From the NCBI GenBank assembly GCA_963718695.1, contig OY970371.1, positions 868,001 to 932,000 of the forward strand: a DNA stretch of 64,000 bases, written 5' to 3'. Made by a program: the position numbers and the translations under genes. Shown here in pieces: positions 25,447 to 34,395 of this stretch; the stretch's first letter is position 1; the number at the start of each line of letters is the position of its first letter. Below the pieces are notes generated by a model. The model worked only from the letters and a program-made list of their open reading frames with translations. It ran no database searches and was not told the origin of the DNA. The stretch comes from Manganitrophus sp963718695. Its GTDB lineage: Bacteria; Nitrospirota; Nitrospiria; SBBL01; Manganitrophaceae.

Positions 25447-27666
25447 ATGCAGATACCCCCGAGACCGGAATGGTCTGAAACGGAAAAATGGGTCTGGCAA
25501 CAGGTTTGCCGGAAAGAGACTGCGGATTTTAACCGTCGGGACGGTGAGCTAGATCCAAAAGGGTCGGATGGATGGTCTGAGAGACGCCTAATCAGTCCGG
25601 AATTTCTGGAAGATATTTTGATTCACGATCCATTTCGAAGCGCCTTAGACCGCAAAGGCGTCCATATTGTTGGTGCTTGGATAAAAGAGCCAATTGACTT
25701 GGAAAATACCAGACTCATTCATGAATTGCGGTTAGAAAAGTCGCGATTCGATGCGGGTCTAAAGCTATCAGAACTTGAAAGTACAGAGAACGTCTCCTTT
25801 GCAGGGTCATCATTCGCAAGCTTTGTGGAGATTAACTTTGCCAAAGTGGGTGGCCAGTTTAGTATGACCGCTGCCAAATGCATGGACAAACTCAGTATGA
25901 ACAGTATTTCGGTCGGAGGTCATCTGTTCCTTAGGAATGGTGCAGAGTTCACAGAAGTTGATCTCGACAGTGCCAGAGTGGGTGGTCAACTTAATATGAA
26001 CGCTGCTAAATTCACAGGCAAACTGAACATGGAAGGCATTGTCGTCGGCAGCAACATATTCATAAGAGATGGAGCCGAGTTGACCGAGGTGAATCTGGCC
26101 AGTTCCAAAGTGGATGGGCATATCAAAATTGCCTCCGCGAAGATCACTAAGATCCTCAATATGAATAGTTCTGAAGTAGGTAGGCATATCTTTATTGGAA
26201 ACGGAGCTGAGCTTAAAGAGGTCGACCTAGCCGGAGTACAGGTATATGGTGGATTTGAGATCTCTTCTGCCAGATTCACTGGAAAGGTGGATATGAATGG
26301 CCTCTCGGTAAGAGGCAACCTGCTGATTAAAGATAAGACAAATTTCGATGAACTGATCCTGAGTGGCGCGAAGGTGGAAGGTCAAATCAGCATTCTCTCC
26401 TCCAAGTTCACTGGTAAGTTAAATATGAATAATCTTAGGGCCAGCGATTTATTCATGAAGGAAAAGAGTGAATTTGTAGAAGTGAATCTCGTGAGTGCCA
26501 GAGTGGCCGGTCAGATTAATATGACCACTTCCAAGTTCAGAGAGAATCTCAATATGAATAGTCTCATAGGCACAGGAAGCTTACTCATGAGTGGGTCTGA
26601 GTTCGCAGAAGTTGACCTCGGTGGCGTCAAAATTGATAGTCAGATTAATATGACTTCCGCTAAATTTGCAGGCAGGCTCAACATGAACAATCTCCAAGCC
26701 AAGGACCTGCTTATGAGAGGAACGGTGTCTGAGGAAGTCAACCTTGGAAGTGCCCAAATTGATGGTCAGATTGATATCGCTGCTAGCAAATTTAGGGGCC
26801 AACTAAAAATGGGTAGTCTTTTAGTTGGAAGTCATCTCTTCATTAGGGAAGGGGTTGAGTGTGATCATCTTATTTCAATTACTTATGGCAACATTGGCGG
26901 CAACCTTGATATCTCTAATACTCAGTTCCCCATTCTTGATTTAACGGGTGTCCATGTACAGGGGGAACTCAGAATTGACTTGCATCATACTGCACAAAGT
27001 AAGAGGATCGAAACTTCACATCTAATACTCCGTAACGCGAAGGTTGGTGCATTGCAAGATGGAGGGGAGGATTCCTGGCCAAATGAACCCAATACCTTGG
27101 ACTTATCTGGTTTTATTTATACTCGGTTAGGTGGGTTCGATCCAGGGGAGAATATCAGCATTATCGAATCTAGAAAAAAGGAGTGGTTTATTCAATGGCT
27201 TAAAAAGGATAGGTTTTTCTCCCCTCAGCCATATCACCAACTTGCAAGTGTGCTGCACGAATCAGGTCATACAGATAAAGCCACGGAAATTCTATACGCG
27301 GGTAAGGAGCGAGAGAGACAACACGCAAAAGGACTGAATCGATTTTGGTTAAGTCTGTTGAAGTCTATGATAGGTTATGGTTATGGATACCGCTACTTTT
27401 ACTCTTTGTACTGGGTAGTCCCGATTACCCTCCTTGGTGCCGTGATATTTGGTTGTACAGAAAAAGGCCAGCCCTTAAGTTTGGGAAGAGCATTCGCTTT
27501 CAGCCTAGATCTGTTGTTGCCTTTTATTGAATTAGATTCCGAACATTCCACATGGTTAAGCGCCCTGAATGATTATCCTCGTTATTATTTCTATGTTCAC
27601 AAAGTATTTGGTTTTATCCTCGGGTCATTTGTAGTTGCAGGTCTTTCTGGCATTACAAAAAAGTAA
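25447..27666 (+). CDS. Beta-solenoid repeat protein with C-terminal membrane helices
   Basis: ATG 25447 (GTG 25441 is an alternative), 739 residues. An N-terminal segment (1-90, R-L-I-S-P-E-F-L-E-D-I-L) leads into about nine tandem repeats of roughly 40 residues (125-520). Each has the shape E-V-N-L-x-S-A-x-V-x-G-Q-I-x-M-x-x-x-K-F-x-G-x-L-N-M-N and a second half ending L-L/F-M/I, as in pentapeptide-like right-handed beta helices. A helical region (about 600-645, F-F-S-P-Q-P-Y-H-Q-L-A-S-V-L) and two or three hydrophobic segments (about 650-672, 680-700, 715-735) follow. Codon and base use are clearly AT-richer than the neighbours, suggesting transfer. Function unknown. Confidence 0.8.
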   Translation: MQIPPRPEWSETEKWVWQQVCRKETADFNRRDGELDPKGSDGWSERRLISPEFLEDILIHDPFRSALDRKGVHIVGAWIKEPIDLENTRLIHELRLEKSRFDAGLKLSELESTENVSFAGSSFASFVEINFAKVGGQFSMTAAKCMDKLSMNSISVGGHLFLRNGAEFTEVDLDSARVGGQLNMNAAKFTGKLNMEGIVVGSNIFIRDGAELTEVNLASSKVDGHIKIASAKITKILNMNSSEVGRHIFIGNGAELKEVDLAGVQVYGGFEISSARFTGKVDMNGLSVRGNLLIKDKTNFDELILSGAKVEGQISILSSKFTGKLNMNNLRASDLFMKEKSEFVEVNLVSARVAGQINMTTSKFRENLNMNSLIGTGSLLMSGSEFAEVDLGGVKIDSQINMTSAKFAGRLNMNNLQAKDLLMRGTVSEEVNLGSAQIDGQIDIAASKFRGQLKMGSLLVGSHLFIREGVECDHLISITYGNIGGNLDISNTQFPILDLTGVHVQGELRIDLHHTAQSKRIETSHLILRNAKVGALQDGGEDSWPNEPNTLDLSGFIYTRLGGFDPGENISIIESRKKEWFIQWLKKDRFFSPQPYHQLASVLHESGHTDKATEILYAGKERERQHAKGLNRFWLSLLKSMIGYGYGYRYFYSLYWVVPITLLGAVIFGCTEKGQPLSLGRAFAFSLDLLLPFIELDSEHSTWLSALNDYPRYYFYVHKVFGFILGSFVVAGLSGITKK

Positions 27667-27685
27667 TCATTTGCATTCTCTTTGC

Positions 27686-27964
27686 TTAGACCGCCTGCCA
27701 TGCCGTATTGTAAGCATCCATCACATCATCCCCGCCAAAGTTCAGATCCCCATTTACCACCGCCGCCACCTGCACGCCGGTCCCAAACTTCGCGATGACG
27801 CTGTGCAGCTCGGCCCCGCCGTTCTTACTTCCCGGAAAGTAGCCCTCCTTGGAAAGTGCAGCGACTTGCCGGAATTGCGCGCCCCTCGGCATCCATCGCG
27901 CCGTATGTTTGTCGTTTGGATCGTATCGAATAAAATGAGTTGGAATGCTTTGACACTGATCCAA
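27686..27964 (-). pseudogene. C-terminal relic of a serine hydrolase (beta-lactamase family)
   Basis: The frame contains G-Y-F-P-G-S-K-N-G-G-A-E-L-H-S-V, then V-Q-V-A-A-V-V-N-G-D and a terminal A-Y-N-T-A-W. This resembles the K-x-G-G motif region and last strands of class-C beta-lactamase-like hydrolases. The catalytic S-x-x-K and Y-x-N parts are absent, as is a recognisable start. The remainder of the gap 27667-28012 shows nothing else. Confidence 0.5.
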
Positions 27965-28012
27965 AGCAATTCAGAAAAATGGGTCAGCATGGGATGGGGA
28001 TGATGGAGCGAC

Positions 28013-28723
28013 TTAGTTTTTGCTAACGGAACGAGCGCCTTCTTTCAACCAGGGGGTCAGCTTCTCAATCTGCCGGCTAAACACCGTTCGCAGCGGATGA
28101 TAAATCGAAAGCTCCGAATACCATTCGTTGCCAGGGAATTTGTTGTCCGCACCGCCGTCGGGGACGATCCGTGCGAGTTTTAACAACTGGGAGCTCGGCT
28201 TCAACCGGGCCCGTTCGAAGGCAGCCACATTGACGGCAAAACGGACATGCTTTTGATCCATTACCAATTGGACCATTCCTCCTTGTCCCGCAAACCGGTC
28301 GATGTCGCTGACGGTCAGCACCGGCGTGCGGCTCAGCTGTTTGACAATCTCGTGGAGGTGCTTCTCTTCCGAGCCGCTGATGAAGAGAATATGGGAGTGG
28401 ACCGCCTCTTCGACCTTTGAGAATCGTTTCACCGTAATCTTCTTGTCCCGGACGCTCTTCCCCGAAATCGCCTCATCGATCATATTCCCAAAAGGATCTT
28501 TCCCCACAATCCCGATGACGAAGGGCCGGCCGTCGGCGAGGACCTCCACCGGCCATTCCACGAATTTGGCGAAGTTATAGATGAAAGCGGCCTTGACCTG
28601 ATATTCGGGGGCCGCAAGGGGTTGGGCGTGAATCGGGCGGAAGGGGAGCGTCGTCATAATCAGCGATACCAAAATTCCAAGTGCCATCAACCCTCTAAGA
28701 AGCATTTTGTCTTTTACTCCCAT
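28013..28723 (-). CDS. YfiR/DUF4154-family periplasmic protein
   Basis: 236 residues with an N-terminal signal peptide (ending P-I-H-A-Q-P). The DUF4154 signature Y-Q-V-K-A-A-F-I-Y-N-F-A-K-F-V-E-W-P is at about 41-58, followed by I-G-I-V-G-K-D-P-F and I-L-F-I-S-G-S-E-E. In Pseudomonas, YfiR restrains the membrane diguanylate cyclase YfiN. Here a tail of about 45 residues extends past the usual end. ATG 28723 overlaps the TonB-receptor relic by 10 bp; ATG 28705 is an alternative with GGGAG farther upstream. No YfiN-like gene is adjacent; a diguanylate cyclase lies about 2.4 kb away on the other strand. Confidence 0.85.
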   Translation of the reverse strand: MGVKDKMLLRGLMALGILVSLIMTTLPFRPIHAQPLAAPEYQVKAAFIYNFAKFVEWPVEVLADGRPFVIGIVGKDPFGNMIDEAISGKSVRDKKITVKRFSKVEEAVHSHILFISGSEEKHLHEIVKQLSRTPVLTVSDIDRFAGQGGMVQLVMDQKHVRFAVNVAAFERARLKPSSQLLKLARIVPDGGADNKFPGNEWYSELSIYHPLRTVFSRQIEKLTPWLKEGARSVSKN

Positions 28724-29068
28724 TGAACGGTGAGCTTTCCATAAACGCCGCGTTCCACCTCGGTGATCCCGTTGCTCCCCGGTCCGAACTCCCGATAAGC
28801 TGAATCGAGCAGTTTCCGGCCAACCCGTGCCAGCGCCACCTTCTTTGTCGGATGCCGGCCGGCGCGAACGTTCAGATTATAATAACGCTTTTGTGGGTTG
28901 ACTTGGAAGCCGGTCGACGTACCTGAGGAACCCATCGAACTCCAGGTTCCCCGGCAGCGGCATCCAGGAGCGAACACCGCCTTGATGATGCGGGCGAGAG
29001 CCTTCCGTTCCGCGCTCTGCCCTCTGTTTGTCCCAGAAAGAAGCACCCTTCATCCTCTTTTTTCCCAT
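28714..29068 (-). pseudogene. C-terminal relic of a TonB-dependent receptor
   Basis: Two overlapping frames together read like the last 100 residues of a TonB-dependent receptor. One frame gives L-P-G-N-L-E-F-D-G-F-L-R-Y-V-D-R-L-P; a second, after a frameshift near 28885-28895, gives Y-Y-N-L-N-V-R-A-G-R-H-P and then G-V-Y-G-K-L-T-V-Q-W-E and stop, with the typical beta-barrel end. The first 550 or so residues are gone. The stop is directly upstream of the YfiR-like gene, so the pair was probably once an operon. Confidence 0.65.
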
Positions 29069-29143
29069 TGATTCCTCCGGCGCTATACGGGTATCATCCT
29101 CGGTATATTTAGCGGCCGAGGCCGTTTACATCCAGGAACACAA

Positions 29144-30820
29144 ATGAAAAAAGTTTGGATCGGCTGCAGCGCGATTTTATTCAGCCTGTTTCTCATAATG
29201 GGGTGTGGAAGCCTCTCGCAAGGGTCGGCCGACAACACCGATCCCGCCGCGCCGAGGGTCACGAGCGTGAGCCCGCCCGAAGCAAAAGTCGGAGAGGAAA
29301 TCCGGGTGACAGGGGCGCGGTTCGGAACCGGCCAGGGAAGCAGCAGCCTGATCGTCGGCGGCGCGACGGCGACGCAGATCGTAAGCTGGAGCGATGAGGA
29401 AATTCTCGCCGTCGTGCCCGAGGGCGCTTCGAGCGGATCGGTGAAGGTCATCGTCGCCGGGGTGGAGAGCGGCCCCGGATCGCTGGCGGTCTTGTGGACC
29501 GAAGAGAACCCGGAGAATGTCGCCGTCTCCACGGCGGCCAGCGACCAACAATTTCCCCAGGCGGTTTCCGACGGCGCGGGCGGGACGATCATCGCCTGGA
29601 TGGACATTCGCAGCGGGACAAGCTTCGATCTCTACGCCCAACGGGTGAACGGGAGCGGGGCGGTGCAATGGACGAGTGACGGCATCCCTCTTTCCACCGT
29701 GGCGGGTAGCCAACAATATCCCCAGATCATCTCGGACGGCGACGGCGGGGCGATCCTGACCTGGCAAGACGGCCGCGATGGAAATTTTGACATCTATGCC
29801 CAGCGGATGAATAGAGATGGCGTCGTGCAATGGGCTGTCGATGGGATCGCCGTCGCGGCAGGGGGGCACTCCGAGTTCTCTCCCCAGATCGTCCCGGACG
29901 GCGACGGCGGAGCCATCCTCGCCTGGCAGGATGATCGCAACGGAAATTTGGAAATCTTTGCCCAGCGGGTCGATGCGAATGGAACGGCCCAGTGGACCGC
30001 CGGGGGTGTCGCTCTCTCTACCGCGGCGACGAACAAGTTCTTCTTCCAGTCGATCTCAGATGGGGCCGGCGGGGCCGTCCTCGTCTGGCAAGACGATCGC
30101 GGCGGAGCGTGGGACCTCTATGCGCAGCGGATCAATCGAAACGGCGCGGTGCGATGGTCCGCCGGCGGCGTCGCTGTTTCCATTGCGGAGAATAGCCAGG
30201 TGTCGCCTCAGCTCGTTTCGGACGGCACAGGCGGGGCGATTATCGTCTGGCAGGATGATCGTGACGGAGAGTGGGACGTCTATGCGCAACGGGTGAATGG
30301 AAGCGGAACCGCCGCGTGGACCGCCGACGGGGTGAGCATTTCCAATGCGGCCCAGGATCAACGCGTTCCCCAACTCGTATCGGATGGAGTGGGCGGGGCG
30401 ATCGTGACCTGGCAGGATGGTTCCGGCGGAACCGTTTTTGATGTTTATGCCCAGCGGGTGGATGGGAGCGGCGCGCCGCAATGGACCGTCGGCGGGGTGG
30501 TCATCTCTTCCGCGGCCGATATCCAGGGGGCGCCCCATCTGGTGACCGATGGCGCCGGCGGTGCCATCCTCGCGTGGCAGGATCTTCGCAGCGGAGATTG
30601 GGACATCTATGCCCAACGGGTGAATGGGAGCGGAGAGGCGCAATGGAGCATCGACGGCGTCGCGATCTCCACCGCGCCGGGCGACCAGCAAGACGGCCTG
30701 CTGGTTTCGGACGGCGCCGGCGGGGCGGTCGTCATCTGGGAAGATGCCCGTAATGGAACCGAGGCGGTCCCGGGCTGGGACATCTATGGCCAGGGAGTCA
30801 GCGCCGGCGGAAAGCAGTGA
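29144..30820 (+). CDS. IPT/TIG lipoprotein with eight 54-residue repeats
   Basis: 558 residues, ATG 29144 with AGGAACA upstream. Lipoprotein signal ending L-I-M-G-C. An IPT/TIG domain (about 38-115: P-R-V-T-S-V-S-P-P-E-A-K-V-G-E-E-I) is followed by eight repeats of about 54 residues (about 125-555), each with P-Q-x-V-S-D-G-x-G-G-A-I, W-Q-D-x-R-x-G, D-x-Y-A-Q-R-V-N and G-V-x-I-S. The pattern suggests an eight-bladed propeller. Probably outer-membrane anchored with a surface or periplasmic binding role. It differs in sequence from the 40-residue propellers at 20.9-25 kb. Confidence 0.8.
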   Translation: MKKVWIGCSAILFSLFLIMGCGSLSQGSADNTDPAAPRVTSVSPPEAKVGEEIRVTGARFGTGQGSSSLIVGGATATQIVSWSDEEILAVVPEGASSGSVKVIVAGVESGPGSLAVLWTEENPENVAVSTAASDQQFPQAVSDGAGGTIIAWMDIRSGTSFDLYAQRVNGSGAVQWTSDGIPLSTVAGSQQYPQIISDGDGGAILTWQDGRDGNFDIYAQRMNRDGVVQWAVDGIAVAAGGHSEFSPQIVPDGDGGAILAWQDDRNGNLEIFAQRVDANGTAQWTAGGVALSTAATNKFFFQSISDGAGGAVLVWQDDRGGAWDLYAQRINRNGAVRWSAGGVAVSIAENSQVSPQLVSDGTGGAIIVWQDDRDGEWDVYAQRVNGSGTAAWTADGVSISNAAQDQRVPQLVSDGVGGAIVTWQDGSGGTVFDVYAQRVDGSGAPQWTVGGVVISSAADIQGAPHLVTDGAGGAILAWQDLRSGDWDIYAQRVNGSGEAQWSIDGVAISTAPGDQQDGLLVSDGAGGAVVIWEDARNGTEAVPGWDIYGQGVSAGGKQ

Positions 30821-31154
30821 GCGGCTAAAGCGTTGTTTCAACGATCCGATCGCGGCCAAGTTCAAAAAACATGGTTTCTCAGCGACCCCCGCGTCAGGCC
30901 ACGGCGGGGAATCGATCAATCCCTTCTTCAACATCCAATTCAGATTTCCTTATCCGAGTGAGCGTTATTTATCGGACCGACCAGGTTCATAAGGTCCTTT
31001 CTTTACCCGACGGCACCCTCGACCGCAATGGTCCTATCCAACAAATGACACCGTCTTTTTGACGATCAACACTCGGTCGTTTGAGGCCGATTGGTCGTGC
31101 CTGAGCCGAATCGACCCTATGTAACAATGGATCGTTGAATAGTAGAATGAATTT
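30821..31154. other. Intergenic region, no gene seen
   Basis: 334 bases between a lipoprotein gene and a cyclase gene on the same strand. I see no protein-like frame, no clear terminator and no repeat. TAGAAT at 31143-31148 lies six bases before the next ATG and might be a -10 element for a nearly leaderless transcript, but no good -35 accompanies it. Confidence 0.5.
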
Positions 31155-32030
31155 ATGAAGGCGCGCCTCTCGAATTTCTTCAATGATCGATCCAAATCAT
31201 TTACCCTCATAGTCGGTTTTTTGCTGGTCGTATTTCTGGGAACGATCGATTACCTCAGCGGTGATCTCTCTTTTTTAATCTTTTACCTTGTTCCCGTTTC
31301 GATGGTCACCTGGTTTGTCGGAAGAGAAGCTGGATTTTCAATCTCCATCGTGAGTGCCGTCATCTGGATGATCTCAGATGTAACAGGAGTCTCTTCCTAT
31401 CAACATCCTGTCATTTCGTATTGGAACGCGATCGTGAAGGTCGGCTTCTTTTTTGTCTTCACCTATATATTGGCGGCGTTAAAGGAGGTTTATGATCAGG
31501 AGAAAACACACTCACGAACGGACTATTTAACCGGCATTGCAAACCGAAGGTTTTTCTTTGAGCAAGCAGAAGTAGAGCTAAAAAGGGCCCGTCGATACAA
31601 TCATTCTTTGACGGTGGTGTACATTGACGTGGACGATTTTAAGAAGGTCAATGATCGCTTTGGACACGATGCGGGGGACGCTGCTTTACGTGTCGTTGCT
31701 CGAACGGTCAGCAGGCATCTTCGGTTGATCGACGTGATTGCGCGGCTGGGTGGCGATGAGTTCGCAATTCTTCTTCCGGAAACGGGATATGATGCGTCCC
31801 AAAGGGTGATTCATAAACTTCAAGAGGGCCTTCGCGGTAGAATGAAAGAGGAGGGGTGGCCGATTACGTTTAGTATTGGGGCCATCTCATATGCCAACGT
31901 ACCCGAGTCGATTGATGAAATGTTAAAGAGAGCGGACAGCCTGATGTATTCGGTAAAAAAGAGCAGCAAGAATACGATCCGACATGATCAGGTGAGTGAC
32001 AGAGGAACGGAGTTTTTCCCCGGGGGTTGA
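31155..32030 (+). CDS. Membrane-bound diguanylate cyclase
   Basis: 291 residues. Four hydrophobic segments (about 17-110) precede a linker helix and a GGDEF domain (120-280) starting R-T-D-Y-L-T-G-I-A-N-R-R. The active motif G-G-D-E-F is at 199-203 and an inhibitory-site R-L-I-D at 190-193. It should synthesise c-di-GMP from GTP at the inner membrane with product inhibition. No clear ribosome-binding site precedes the ATG. Confidence 0.93.
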   Translation: MKARLSNFFNDRSKSFTLIVGFLLVVFLGTIDYLSGDLSFLIFYLVPVSMVTWFVGREAGFSISIVSAVIWMISDVTGVSSYQHPVISYWNAIVKVGFFFVFTYILAALKEVYDQEKTHSRTDYLTGIANRRFFFEQAEVELKRARRYNHSLTVVYIDVDDFKKVNDRFGHDAGDAALRVVARTVSRHLRLIDVIARLGGDEFAILLPETGYDASQRVIHKLQEGLRGRMKEEGWPITFSIGAISYANVPESIDEMLKRADSLMYSVKKSSKNTIRHDQVSDRGTEFFPGG

Positions 32031-32088
32031 AGTCGCCGGATCACTCTGCTTAAACTAAAGAAGTATGGATTAAGCTGAGGAGGGTTGA

Positions 32089-33183
32089 ATGATCATGGGG
32101 GAGAAATTTTGGACGAAACGGCCGGGGAAATTCAACCTCCTCAGGGGGAGCCCATCTCGTAAGATGGGTTATTCCCTTGCCGTTTTGGCGACCGGATTGG
32201 CGCTGTTTATCAAATTGGCCATCGGCACCTTAATCGAGTCGCCCCCCTTTCTTCTCTTCTTTGCCGCGGTCATGATCAGCTCCTGGTACGGCGGGCTGGG
32301 CCCGGGGCTGCTGGCGACGTTTCTGGCGACATTGGCCGACGTTTACTTCTTTTTTCTTCCCTCCCAATCATTTCAAGTGAAAGACATCGATTTTCTGATG
32401 GTCGGCTTATTCGTTTTGGAGGCGGTAATTATCAGCATCTTGAGCGAAGTGCGGCTTTCCAATCTACGGCAAGCCGAAGAGATCAATCGTCTGAAGTCGC
32501 AATTTCTGTCGATTGTCTCCCACGATCTTCGCACGCCGCTGAATGCCATCATCGGCTACAGCAGTCTCTTAAGGGAGCCGCATGTCGGTGAGAACGCCGG
32601 CAAACGGGAAGAGATGCTCGAAAGAATCCACCATAATGCCTTAATCCAGCTCGATCTGATCAGCAATGTTCTCGACCTCAGTCGCATCGAAACCGGAAAG
32701 ATCTCGGTCCAAACGGAGCGGGTCGATCTCTCCGAGCTGATTCGAGAAATTCTCGATACGCTGGAGCCGTTGGGGAAAGAAAAAGGGTTAGAGATGAACC
32801 TGATTAGCGATCCGACCACCCCCATGATCCGGACCGATCGAGGGAAGGTAAGACAGATTCTCACCAATCTTGTCGGAAACGCCATCAAGTTTACAGAGCG
32901 GGGAGCGATCCGGATCCGCCTGACGCATGCTTCTTCTCAAGAGCGGGTCTCTATCGAAATCAGCGACACCGGCATCGGAATGTCCGAGGAAGATCTTCCC
33001 CATATCTTCGAGCAATTCTACCAAGCCCCCGCTGCTAAAGAGGCGTACGGTCCAGGCACGGGGTTGGGGCTGTCGATCGTAAAGCGCTTTGTTGATCTTC
33101 TCGGGGGGACGATCGAGGCGGTCAGCAAATCCGGCGCCGGATCGACCTTCACCGTCCGCTTTCCATACGATCTGCCCTCCTAA
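32089..33183 (+). CDS. Membrane sensor histidine kinase, DUF4118 type
   Basis: 364 residues, ATG 32089 with GAGGAGGG five bases upstream. Three or four hydrophobic segments (about 25-125) resemble the KdpD-type DUF4118 sensor (S-S-W-Y-G-G-L-G-P-G-L-L-A-T). A HisKA helix with phospho-acceptor His in S-H-D-L-R-T-P-L-N and a HATPase_c domain (N-A-I-K-F-T, D-T-G-I-G-M, G-T-G-L-G-L-S-I-V) follow. It has no receiver domain and no adjacent response regulator, so its partner is unknown. Confidence 0.92.
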   Translation: MIMGEKFWTKRPGKFNLLRGSPSRKMGYSLAVLATGLALFIKLAIGTLIESPPFLLFFAAVMISSWYGGLGPGLLATFLATLADVYFFFLPSQSFQVKDIDFLMVGLFVLEAVIISILSEVRLSNLRQAEEINRLKSQFLSIVSHDLRTPLNAIIGYSSLLREPHVGENAGKREEMLERIHHNALIQLDLISNVLDLSRIETGKISVQTERVDLSELIREILDTLEPLGKEKGLEMNLISDPTTPMIRTDRGKVRQILTNLVGNAIKFTERGAIRIRLTHASSQERVSIEISDTGIGMSEEDLPHIFEQFYQAPAAKEAYGPGTGLGLSIVKRFVDLLGGTIEAVSKSGAGSTFTVRFPYDLPS

Positions 33184-33507
33184 CCGCTCCACCTCTGTGT
33201 TTCATTCCTCGTTTCTATATTAAAGACCCCTTCTGTTGCAGGGCTCTGCGGAAGGCGCTCACTTCTCGATGCTGGGTTTTCGGGGCGCCGTTTGCAAAGG
33301 GCCTTTCTCCGCTAAATTTTCCCTAAAATGAGCAATATTGACCAGACCGCAATTTATTCTGAGAGGCATAATGTGCTGACGATGAAGCGCCTGCCCCTCT
33401 ATTCGTATTCGGTGGGGATGAAGCGGCGGAAAATTTCAAATGAACAAAGGCACGTAGAAGGTTTCAGATCCGATCCAGGTAAGATCACAATCAAACGAGG
33501 AGACTAT
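33184..33507. other. Intergenic region, no gene seen
   Basis: Between the kinase gene and a small lipoprotein gene. An in-frame upstream extension of the lipoprotein (to 33328) is open but has no protein-like features and is ignored in favour of the well-placed ATG at 33508. Confidence 0.45.
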
Positions 33508-33894
33508 ATGAACATAAAAAAGATTGGATTTCTTTTCGTGTTTCTGATCGCCTTATCCACACTCACCGGTTGTTATGGCAAGGCGGCCGTCTCCACGATC
33601 CCGCATCTCTTCTCCCCCTCCGGCTGGCCCAATGAGGCTGCCGCTCAAAAGAACAACGAAGGGGTCGACCATCTTCTTCAGTCCCATTGGGATGCCTCAA
33701 TGCCGTTCTTTAAAGAGGCGATTCAGCTCTCTTCCAATTTTCCCGAACCGCATTTTAATTTGGGGATTGCTTTAGACGGGCTGGGGAAACACGATGAGGC
33801 GACGGAAGCATTTAGAAATGCGAAAAAGTTCGGAACCGACGATCCGAGAATCATGAAGAGCGAAGTCCTCACAAAGCATCTTAATAAGATGTAA
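33508..33894 (+). CDS. TPR-containing lipoprotein
   Basis: 128 residues; start chosen at ATG 33508 because GAGGAG lies just upstream. Lipoprotein signal with L-T-G-C. About three helical repeats follow (N-N-E-G-V-D-H-L-L-Q-S-H-W-D-A-S-M-P-F-F, then P-E-P-H-F-N-L-G-I-A-L-D-G-L-G-K-H-D-E-A), matching tetratricopeptide repeats used as protein-protein docking surfaces. Probably periplasm-facing. No partner evident. Confidence 0.8.
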   Translation: MNIKKIGFLFVFLIALSTLTGCYGKAAVSTIPHLFSPSGWPNEAAAQKNNEGVDHLLQSHWDASMPFFKEAIQLSSNFPEPHFNLGIALDGLGKHDEATEAFRNAKKFGTDDPRIMKSEVLTKHLNKM

Positions 33895-34320
33895 GGTTCG
33901 CGTTCTGTTGAAATCGCATTCGTGGCATCGGAAGGATTCGACGCGGTCTCTCCGATGCCGCGAACAAGCCCCTGCTCCGGAATCCGCATCCACCGGGCCC
34001 CTCTTGGGCATCCCGATCGCAATATCATGGATCGGGCATGAGAGCGATACGTCATCCGTCACCCCTCTTTAGACAAAACGCCGATGAATGACCGATCCCT
34101 TTTGGCGTAATTACGTAGGAATTCACGCAGGCCTGGTTCCCTTCACTTGATTGGGAACAAACCATCCCGTTATAATTCCTATCATCAATCATTCGATATG
34201 AAGTTTGGGGATTTTTCTCTTTTTGAATCGCCTTGGGAAACTTTTCTCATCCGGATCGCCCTCTTTTTTCAGTTGCCAGATCCCCCGAACGCGCATCGAC
34301 CGGTCGTTTTACTATCATTG
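33895..34320. other. Intergenic region, no supported gene
   Basis: An open frame from a TTG at 34147 to 34362 is AT-rich, lacks a ribosome-binding site and its product has no recognisable pattern, so I do not annotate it. Nothing else is visible before the promoter at 34321. Confidence 0.4.
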
Positions 34321-34350
34321 TTGACTTTTCCATATTGGAAAGGTTATTAC
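34321..34350 (+). promoter_or_regulatory. Promoter with palindrome in its spacer
   Basis: TTGACT (34321-34326) and TATTAC (34345-34350) are 18 bases apart. The spacer holds a perfect inverted repeat, TTTCCA-TAT-TGGAAA (34327-34341), well placed to be an operator for a dimeric repressor of the gene at 34396. Confidence 0.45.
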
Positions 34351-34395
34351 CATTATCCGTGAGCGGGGCAATATAACCAGAAGGAATTCAGCGAT

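Noticed and set aside
34147..34362. 71-codon plus-strand frame in the gap before 34396
   Set aside because: TTG start without a ribosome-binding site; it crosses the predicted promoter and its product has no recognisable pattern.
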